A DNA stretch of 35,378 bases from Chloroflexota bacterium (GTDB lineage: Bacteria > Chloroflexota > Dehalococcoidia > SZUA-161 > SpSt-899), in NCBI GenBank assembly GCA_013203045.1, contig JABMQN010000193.1:1-35378 (forward strand), read 5' to 3'. Of this stretch, positions 26,611 through 35,378 are shown piece after piece; the stretch's first letter is position 1, and each line of letters starts with the position of its first letter. The notes beneath the pieces were generated by a model. The model was given only the letters and a program-made list of their open reading frames with translations, did not search any database and was not told the DNA's origin. The position numbers and the translations under genes were made by a program.

Positions 26611-26674
26611 ACTTCTTTCGGGACTCTGGTATTATAACTGGATTCCGGTTTCCACTGGTAATTATCGAGGGTGA

Positions 26675-28588
<1,914 letters not shown>

Positions 28589-28600
28589 TCAATAATGCGG

Positions 28601-29413
28601 CTAACCCAGGCCGAGACCAACCCATCGCCTCTTTCGTTTATAGTGCTTTATTTCCCGGTAACTCTTTCTCTCTCCTGACGACCCAATTCCCAGGTAGAAT
28701 TCTTTTACATCGTCGTTGTTGACCAAGTCGGAAGATGGGCCTTCAAGAACGATTCTGCCAGTCTCCATTATATAGGCATAGTCGGAGATAGAAAGAGCGG
28801 CCCTTGCGTTCTGCTCCACCAGAAGTATGGATACTTTTTCCTCTTTGTTAATTCTGTTTATTATGCCGTATATTTCTTTTTGCAGGAGGGGGGCAAGACC
28901 CAGTGAAGCTTCATCGATCATAACAATTGTAGGGTGTGCCATGAGAGCACGTCCCACCACTAACATCTGTTGCTCACCACCAGAAAGGTATCCACTGGTC
29001 TGGTTACAAAGCGTTTCCAAGACGGGGAAATAACCGTAAACCATATCCAGGTCTTGTTTTGTATTTGAGTTGCGTCCTAGTACGTATGCTCCGGCTTTCA
29101 GGTTTTCTTCTACGGTAAGGTGCTCCAGGATTTTCCTTCCCTCCAGCACCTGGATTATTCCCTGTTTAGCGATTTCCTCAGGATCACCGTTATCTATCCT
29201 TTGCCCTTTATATTCAATACCACCCTCAGTTACTCTGCCGTCTTCTGCTTTGAGCAGTCCTGAAATCGCTTTGAGAGTGGTAGACTTGCCGGCTCCATTA
29301 CTTCCCAATAAAGAAATAATGCGACCCTCATCCAGTCTCAATGAGATACCTCTTAATACAAGGATAACACCCATGTATTTAACTTCTATGTTTTCCAAGC
29401 TCAGCAATGCCAT
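28601..29413 (-). CDS. livF: Branched-chain amino acid-type ABC transporter ATP-binding protein (LivF family)
   Basis: LLGSNGAGKSTTLKAISGL Walker A; QVLEGRKILEHLTVEENL; YLSGGEQQMLVVGRALMAHPTIVMIDEASLGLAP. Confidence 0.88.
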   Translation of the reverse strand: MALLSLENIEVKYMGVILVLRGISLRLDEGRIISLLGSNGAGKSTTLKAISGLLKAEDGRVTEGGIEYKGQRIDNGDPEEIAKQGIIQVLEGRKILEHLTVEENLKAGAYVLGRNSNTKQDLDMVYGYFPVLETLCNQTSGYLSGGEQQMLVVGRALMAHPTIVMIDEASLGLAPLLQKEIYGIINRINKEEKVSILLVEQNARAALSISDYAYIMETGRIVLEGPSSDLVNNDDVKEFYLGIGSSGERKSYREIKHYKRKRRWVGLGLG

Positions 29414-29445
29414 CCGTTAGCCTCCAAAGTTAGATGGTAATATAA

Positions 29446-30549
29446 CTACTCGCCTAAATAGGCCTTGATAACTGCCGGGTCACGTTTCACTTCATCGGGA
29501 ACACCCTCTGCGATCGTCCGCCCGAAGTCAAGTACCACAAGCCTATCGGTAATGTCCATAACCACACCCATATCATGCTCGATGAGCACGATAGCCATCC
29601 CGGTTTCTTCCTGTACGTCCAAAATGAATCTGGCCATGTCCTCTTTTTCGTCAACGTTCATCCCTGCCATCGGTTCATCAAGTAGTAGTAGTTTGGGCTT
29701 TTGAGTCAAGGCTCTTCCCAGGTCGATTCTCTTCCGCAATCCGTATGGTAAAGCTCCAACCGTTGTCTTTCTATAAGGCTGTATTTCCAGGAATTCTATT
29801 GTTTCCTCTACCGCTTGACGATGTTTGATCTCCTCGTGATGTGACCGGCCGAAGTAAAGTGCGTCTTCAACAAAGTTTGATTTGAAATGGAGATGCCTGG
29901 CAGCCATCAGGTTGTCAACGGTACTCAGTCCGGTATATAGCTGAATATTCTGGAATGTTCTGCCTATACCAAGCCGGGCAATTTGATCCGGAGGGATTGG
30001 TGACTCCAGGTGGCGTAAAACCAGCATGAAAATAATCAAGCCGGGAAGACATAGAGCTATGACGGCTAAGACAAAATAGATGCTGAAGGAACCACCAGTA
30101 AGTAAGTAAAAAATTCCAGAGATAAGACCGCTTGTTAGAATGGCTCCGAAGTACGAACTTGCCCGCGCCCAACCAGATAATTTCTTGGTAGGTGGAGTTC
30201 CGGGTATCCACGCCGATGTCTTAAAAACGGAGTGTAATAATCCAATAAGGAAGAGAACATAAAGAGGACCGCAAAATATAAAAGATAATGTTAAAACAAA
30301 CATCAAACCCTTAAGAGAGAGCTGCTTATCAGGTTTTCTAAGCCGTTGTCCCTCGAAAGTGATTTCTCCCATCTCAGGGTTGTAGAAACCGTTAATGCAG
30401 TTGAGCATGGATGTTTTACCTGCGCCGTTGGGTCCGATAATTGAAAGGATTTCCCCTTCTCTAACATCGAAGCTCACGCCAGCAAGAGCTGTAACACCGC
30501 CAAAGGTTAGGTTAATGTCCTTGACTTCTAATAGCTTGGGCCTTTCCAT
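29446..30549 (-). CDS. livG: LivG-family ABC transporter ATP-binding protein with a hydrophobic insertion
   Basis: NLTFGGVTALAGVSFDV, IIGPNGAGKTSMLNCINGFY Walker A; after the insert LGIGRTFQNIQLYTGLSTVDNLMAARH; LLLLDEPMAGMN; IVLIEHDMGVVMDITDRLVVLDFGRTIAEG. Confidence 0.88.
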   Translation of the reverse strand: MERPKLLEVKDINLTFGGVTALAGVSFDVREGEILSIIGPNGAGKTSMLNCINGFYNPEMGEITFEGQRLRKPDKQLSLKGLMFVLTLSFIFCGPLYVLFLIGLLHSVFKTSAWIPGTPPTKKLSGWARASSYFGAILTSGLISGIFYLLTGGSFSIYFVLAVIALCLPGLIIFMLVLRHLESPIPPDQIARLGIGRTFQNIQLYTGLSTVDNLMAARHLHFKSNFVEDALYFGRSHHEEIKHRQAVEETIEFLEIQPYRKTTVGALPYGLRKRIDLGRALTQKPKLLLLDEPMAGMNVDEKEDMARFILDVQEETGMAIVLIEHDMGVVMDITDRLVVLDFGRTIAEGVPDEVKRDPAVIKAYLGE

Positions 30550-30686
30550 ACCTTAATTACTCCCTCGAAAGCACGTTGATTTTATCCAAACATAATTCAA
30601 GCTTCATGTCAAGCAAAATAGGTGTTTGAAGATAAGTGCAAAATGATATTATCTGTATTGAAAGTAAATATGGACTAAATCGCATA

Positions 30687-31937
30687 TTAAGTTGTAGTGT
30701 GCAGCAATTCCCGAGCTAATGTTTTTTCTTCTTCTAAATTTGATATTTTTTTGTCAAGCCTGGCTGCGTGCAGCGCCCATAGTACTTGTCCTACTCTTTT
30801 CCCTTTAATTATACCCATATTTTGCAGGTCCTCGCCACTTAATACAGGCTTTACATAACGTAACTTCTTAAGGTAGATTTCAAGTCTTTCTTGAATAACG
30901 GGCGAATCAGAAGCAGTAGCAGTAGACATAACGGTCTCTGGGGCATGACATTGCAGGTTAAGGTATATATCGCTTGGATGAATATCTGCTTTATCTAAAT
31001 GGGAAATCGATTGTTTGATTCGAATAGTATCTCTCAATGCGCGTGCAGCCCACCCTGGCATCTTCAGTCGCGTGATGCAGCTTTCGGTTTCTTCATTGCT
31101 GAGTCGATAGCACAATAGCGAAAGATAGATCGAGGGGAGTGAGAGCGATTTATCATCGAGATCACGGGCCTGGTCAAATTTCTCTGCCAGCCATTCATCA
31201 CCCTTCACTGCAGGATGTAGTTGTTGAAGCACTCCGAGTTCGTCAGCGCGTTTTAGGGTTTTTTCAGGGTACTCTTCTTGCAGGATCATTTCCAGTTCGC
31301 GCCACAGACGCTCTCCCGTAACCGTATTGAGTTTACCCGGATGATTCCGAATTAACCTTTCTGTTTCTTGTTCCAACCGAAATCCGAGACGCTGTTCATA
31401 GCGCAGAGCACGAAGAATGCGGGTAGGGTCATCGCTAAAGCTACCTGGATGCAGTATCCGCACTAGTTTGTGTTGCAGATCGTTTTGTCCCCCATGTGGG
31501 TCGAGTAGTTCGCCGAACGAGTCTGGATTCAGGTGGACGGACATGGCATTGATGGTGAAGTCACGCCTGGCAAGATCGTCCCCAATAGTGCCTCTTTCAA
31601 CTGTAGGAAGTGCGCCTGGTCGTGAATAAGTTTCAAGGCGTGCCGTAACCAGATCGAGACTGAAATCTTCCCAGGAGAGCTTGGCTGTGCCAAAACGAGG
31701 ATGCTTTCTGATTTTCCAATCCTTGGTTTCAGCCAGTTGTTGAGCCAGCGAAATTGCCTTACCTTCGATAACAACATCAAGATCGTGATTGGGTCGTTTA
31801 AGAATGGCATCGCGTACCACACCACCCACAAGATATGAGTTTTCTCCCCTCGCTAAAGCTGTTTCACCGATTTCTCGTAGGAGGTCTACAAGTCCTTGAG
31901 GTAGCTGCGATGTAAGTTTTTCAGATATGTTAGCCAA
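30687..31937 (-). CDS. CCA tRNA nucleotidyltransferase / poly(A) polymerase family
   Basis: SYLVGGVVRDAILKRPNHDLDVVIEGKAISLAQQLA; RRDFTINAMSVHL; LLDPHGGQNDLQHKLVRILHPGSFSDDPTRILRALRYEQRLGF. Confidence 0.93.
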   Translation of the reverse strand: MANISEKLTSQLPQGLVDLLREIGETALARGENSYLVGGVVRDAILKRPNHDLDVVIEGKAISLAQQLAETKDWKIRKHPRFGTAKLSWEDFSLDLVTARLETYSRPGALPTVERGTIGDDLARRDFTINAMSVHLNPDSFGELLDPHGGQNDLQHKLVRILHPGSFSDDPTRILRALRYEQRLGFRLEQETERLIRNHPGKLNTVTGERLWRELEMILQEEYPEKTLKRADELGVLQQLHPAVKGDEWLAEKFDQARDLDDKSLSLPSIYLSLLCYRLSNEETESCITRLKMPGWAARALRDTIRIKQSISHLDKADIHPSDIYLNLQCHAPETVMSTATASDSPVIQERLEIYLKKLRYVKPVLSGEDLQNMGIIKGKRVGQVLWALHAARLDKKISNLEEEKTLARELLHTTT

Positions 31938-31978
31938 GCCAATATTCCTTTGAGTCTGTCGAATATCAAATTTGATAG

Positions 31979-32398
31979 CTAAGATGTTGGTGGCTGAGTC
32001 ATTGTTGCCATCATTCTATCGAGTTCCCAGAAAGCTCTGAGTGAGGTAATCTTCCCTTCATCATTGACCCGATACTTGAACACCCCTTCGCATAGGGCTG
32101 TAGCGCCATTAGGGAAAGACAGATGAATGGCACCAACATTAGCTGCTTCCTGCCCGCAGGCAAATGAATCGCGAATCTCGAATTTGAGCCCTGTATTCGC
32201 TATGTTGTTATCCCAGAATGCGGCAATAGCTGCTTTTCCGGCATGTCCATTGCCTTCAGGATCCATGGGGGATGGACCGACCGGGTCCTCGATCTTGGCA
32301 TCATCTGCGTACAAATCAAGCCATTCGTCTTTAGCTTTTCGCTCTGCTGCGCTCATGGATTTCTTACCTGCCGTTCGAGCCGGGTGTTCGGTTGTCAT
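31979..32398 (-). CDS. SnoaL/NTF2-like (ketosteroid-isomerase-fold) protein
   Basis: LDLYADDAKIEDPVGPSP...GKAAIAAFWDNNIAN...FKYRVNDEGKITSLRAFWELDRM. Confidence 0.82.
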   Translation of the reverse strand: MTTEHPARTAGKKSMSAAERKAKDEWLDLYADDAKIEDPVGPSPMDPEGNGHAGKAAIAAFWDNNIANTGLKFEIRDSFACGQEAANVGAIHLSFPNGATALCEGVFKYRVNDEGKITSLRAFWELDRMMATMTQPPTS

Positions 32399-32555
32399 GT
32401 GAGATGGTCCTCCCTTCCAAGTACTGATATTACCTTAAAGGTTCACTATAGCATACACGGTTAAATCAATGAAAGCAGAGCATGGTCTAATCCAGGGCAG
32501 TCGCATTTAATTTAACGTCCAGTTTTCTGCTTTGGGTGAAGGTATCCGAACATGT

Positions 32556-32627
32556 CATTCCCGCGAAAGCGGGAATCTAGAGGGGGGGCAGGGAAGTGGA
32601 TTCTGGCTGCGGGGACCGGAATGACAT
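32556..32627. repeat. REP/MITE-like palindromic repeat (tgtcattcccgcgaaagcgggaatct type)
   Basis: tgtcattcc...ggaatgaca terminal inverted repeats and internal cccgcgaaagcggg hairpin. Confidence 0.75.
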
Positions 32628-33051
32628 ATCCATCTACCAGCCTATACTCATTTAAGGTACGATTGCCCTGAGTCTAATCCCCAAACCACTTAGTTCAAAG
32701 TTTGAATCTTCGAGAGGGTATCCCTAACAGTACGATCCAAATATTCATGTTTTGTTTCATTTTTGAGGGACAGCCCCCTATCCGTGTCCGCCGTAAACTT
32801 ATAGCATTGATTTGTACATTAGGGAAATTATGCCCAGTGATGAACTTTTATATTAAAAAACACTAGCGATATTGGGGTATTACGTTCATCAGCAACTTTG
32901 AAAACTCCGAAAATGGCTGGTGTCAGCAAGGAAACCTGATTTTGTCTGATTAAGGTAGATGTGCCCCAATTGTCATAGGGGATGAGAGGTATATGGATTC
33001 AGAGTCAAGCCCGCAATAACATAACTCGTAGGGAATCGTCGAGTGTAACAT

Positions 33052-35378
33052 ATGATGAAAGACTATAACGAAAAAACGTTTGATATTGAAATGAGAGATT
33101 TAGAGCCAGACGTGGGTTCTTCTCACACGGTAGTAGAACGCACTGACGAGTTAGCATATATGAATGAGCAACTTCAGGAAGAAATCGCAGAGCGGAAACG
33201 TATCAAGGAAGCGTTAGAGAAGAGTAGGGCAAGCTTCCGCAGCATCGTTGAAAACAATGCTGATGGCATCATCATTGTAAATCATGAAGGCATCGTACGT
33301 TTCGTTAACACTACGGCGAAGCAGGTATTTGGTGGTGCGGCGGGTGAACTGGAAGGACGGCCCTTTGGTTTGGCTGAAGCAGAAGATGGAGTGGTTGAAA
33401 TCGACATTGTCTGTGAAAACGGGGAACCAGGCACAGGTGAAATACGGATTATGTCCACAGAATGGGAGGGGCAAGACGCTACCCTAGTACTGATTCGTGA
33501 TGTCACAGATCGCAAACAAGCTGAAGAACTACTTCGGTTGGCAGAAGAAAGATACAGAACCGTGTTCGAGAATTCCGCTGTCGGTATAACCGTAACTGAT
33601 GAGAATGAGAATATCGTTGCCTGGAACAAGTTCGCTGAGAACCTTCTGGGAATGGATAAGAATGAACTGTACATGAAACCTGTAAAGTCTCTCTATCCGG
33701 AAGAGGAGTGGAGAAATATAAGATCGCACGATATCAGGCAAAAGGGTATTCAGCATCAGTTAGAGACCAGGCTGATTAGAAAGAATCCCGATAGAATTTT
33801 AGATATTGCCCTCTCGGTAAGTATGATTAAAGGAACCGACGGACAAATAATTGGTTCGATCGGGATTATTGCGGATATTTCTGAACGCAAAAAGATAGAA
33901 AACGATTTGCAACAGTTTTATGCCGGACTGGAACTGACAGTATTAGAACGCACTGATGAGTTATCAAATGCCAACGAGCAACTCCGGGAGGAGATTGAGG
34001 AGCGGACGCGAACTGAGGAGGCGTTGGAGAAGAGTAGAGCAAGCTTCCGCAGCATCGTCGAAAACAATGCTGATGGCATCATCATTGTAAATCATGAAGG
34101 CATCGTACGTTTCATCAACACCACGGCAAAGCAGGTATTTGGGGGAGCGGCTGATGAGTTGGAAGGACGGCCGTTTGATCTGGCTGAGGCAGGAGATGAG
34201 GCAATAGAAATCGACATTGTCTGCAAAAACAGGGAGCCAGGTACAGGTGAAATACGGATTATGCCCACAGTATGGGAAGGGCAAAACGCTGGCCTGATAC
34301 TGATTTGTGATGTCACAGATCGCAAGCAGGCAGAAGAACTACGTCGGTTGGCTGAGGAAAGATACAGGACCGTGTTTGAGAATTCCGCTGTCGGTATAAC
34401 CGTAACTGATGAGAATGAGAATATAGTTACCTGGAACAAGTTTGCAGAGAATCTCCTGGGGATGGATGCGTATGACCTGCACATGAAACCGGTCAAATCT
34501 CTCTATCCGGAAGAGGAGTGGAGAAATATAAGATCGCACAACATTAGACAAAAGGGTATACAACATCAGATAGAAACCAAGATCATCAGAAAGAATCCTG
34601 ATGGCATTATGGATGTTGCCCTTTCGGTAAGTGTGATCAAGGGAACCGACGGACAAATAATTGGTTCGATTGGTGTAATGGCAGATATCACGGAGCGCAA
34701 ACGGGTAGAGGAGATACGTGAAAGACTCACCAGCGAGCTCGAAGAAAAGAACAAGGAAATGGAACAGATCATCTACGTAACCTCACATGACTTCAGGTCA
34801 CCTCTGGTGAACATAAAGGGCTTTAGCATGGAATTGGAACGTTCAATTGAAGATATGACTTCGATATTGCAGAATTCAGAGCTTTCATCAGAAGTGTGGG
34901 ATGGACTGTCACCAATCGTTGAAGAGGATATTCCGGAAGCGCTTCAATTTATACAGTCAAGCATACCAAAGATGGAAACCCTACTGAATGGACTTTTAGA
35001 AGTTTCCAGGGCTGGAAGAACAGAGCCCGAATTTGAAGAGTTAGATATGAATGGGCTGTTGCAAGAGGTCAAAACTCCGTTTGAACATGTGATAAGAGAA
35101 GGAGGCGTACAGGTAAAGATCGGCCATCTCCCCAGTTGCATGGGTGATAAGGGGCATATAAATCAGGTATTTTCTAATCTTTTAGGTAATGCGTTAAAGT
35201 ACCTTGATCCGTCGAGACCCGGAATTATCCAAATCACTGGCCAAAAGGATACGGACAAGGTGATTTACTGTGTTGAAGACAATGGGATTGGAATACCTGA
35301 TGAGCACAAAGAAAAGGTGTTTCAGATGTTCCATCGTATAGATACGGAGGTTACTACGGGCGAAGGATTGGGATTAAC
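33052..35378 (+). CDS. Sensor histidine kinase with four PAS-like modules (two PAS-PAS repeats) - HisKA - HATPase_c, truncated by the window end
   Basis: Manual translation from ATG 33052 stays open to the window end: MMKDYNEKTFDIEMRDLEPDVGSSHTVVERTDEL...YVTSHDFRSPLVNIKGFSMEL...QVFSNLLGNALKYLDPSRPG...VEDNGIGIPDEHKEKVFQMFHR. Absent from the ORF track, presumably because no stop lies inside the window. Confidence 0.93.
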   Translation, partial: MMKDYNEKTFDIEMRDLEPDVGSSHTVVERTDELAYMNEQLQEEIAERKRIKEALEKSRASFRSIVENNADGIIIVNHEGIVRFVNTTAKQVFGGAAGELEGRPFGLAEAEDGVVEIDIVCENGEPGTGEIRIMSTEWEGQDATLVLIRDVTDRKQAEELLRLAEERYRTVFENSAVGITVTDENENIVAWNKFAENLLGMDKNELYMKPVKSLYPEEEWRNIRSHDIRQKGIQHQLETRLIRKNPDRILDIALSVSMIKGTDGQIIGSIGIIADISERKKIENDLQQFYAGLELTVLERTDELSNANEQLREEIEERTRTEEALEKSRASFRSIVENNADGIIIVNHEGIVRFINTTAKQVFGGAADELEGRPFDLAEAGDEAIEIDIVCKNREPGTGEIRIMPTVWEGQNAGLILICDVTDRKQAEELRRLAEERYRTVFENSAVGITVTDENENIVTWNKFAENLLGMDAYDLHMKPVKSLYPEEEWRNIRSHNIRQKGIQHQIETKIIRKNPDGIMDVALSVSVIKGTDGQIIGSIGVMADITERKRVEEIRERLTSELEEKNKEMEQIIYVTSHDFRSPLVNIKGFSMELERSIEDMTSILQNSELSSEVWDGLSPIVEEDIPEALQFIQSSIPKMETLLNGLLEVSRAGRTEPEFEELDMNGLLQEVKTPFEHVIREGGVQVKIGHLPSCMGDKGHINQVFSNLLGNALKYLDPSRPGIIQITGQKDTDKVIYCVEDNGIGIPDEHKEKVFQMFHRIDTEVTTGEGLGL
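33131..34710 (+). repeat. Intragenic tandem duplication, period 810 nt (copy 1 ~33131-33900, copy 2 ~33941-34710)
   Basis: E.g. aagcttccgcagcatcgt at 33231 and 34041; gagaatgagaatat..gtt.cctggaacaag in both copies; constant 810-nt offset. Confidence 0.92.

Noticed and set aside
32880-33050. Possible second riboswitch upstream of the duplicated-PAS kinase
   Set aside because: GCAA/GAAA-like words occur but I could not assemble a closing stem or terminator consistent with GEMM.
33282-34496. Minus-strand ORFs at 33282-33674 and 34092-34496 that resemble each other
   Set aside because: Shadow ORFs of the duplicated PAS modules on the plus strand; their similarity just reflects the 810-nt duplication.

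Overview
Bacterial chromosomal window of about 35 kb with mixed housekeeping and accessory content; the taxon is not assigned. Housekeeping genes: tRNA-Leu(UAG), a DUF1385/YqhQ-like membrane protein, argD-hisA-hisI, a rhomboid protease, gyrB, an orphan livF/livG pair and a CCA-adding enzyme. Accessory genes: three large PAS-type sensor kinases (one next to a REC-CheC protein), a GT4-GT/GH130 carbohydrate locus, and an acyl-CoA cluster (SCP2-type thiolase, DUF35 OB/Zn-ribbon protein, two 3-hydroxyacyl-CoA-dehydrogenase-like proteins, CoA-transferase-like A and B subunits). Strongest items for follow-up: (i) a LivG-type ABC ATPase with a ~105-aa hydrophobic insertion between Walker A and the Q-loop; (ii) a promoter / GEMM-like aptamer / terminator leader in front of a 1057-aa sensor kinase; (iii) a selC-like tRNA-Sec(UCA) with a 12-nt rather than 13-nt acceptor+T 3' strand; (iv) a 1225-aa GT-GH130 fusion; (v) a precise 810-nt-period PAS-PAS duplication in a sensor kinase that runs off the window end and is missing from the ORF track; (vi) two tandem desulforedoxin-like microproteins missed by the ORF track. 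Two genes look disrupted: one in-frame stop and one frameshift. All family calls come from reading motifs by eye; no searches were run.
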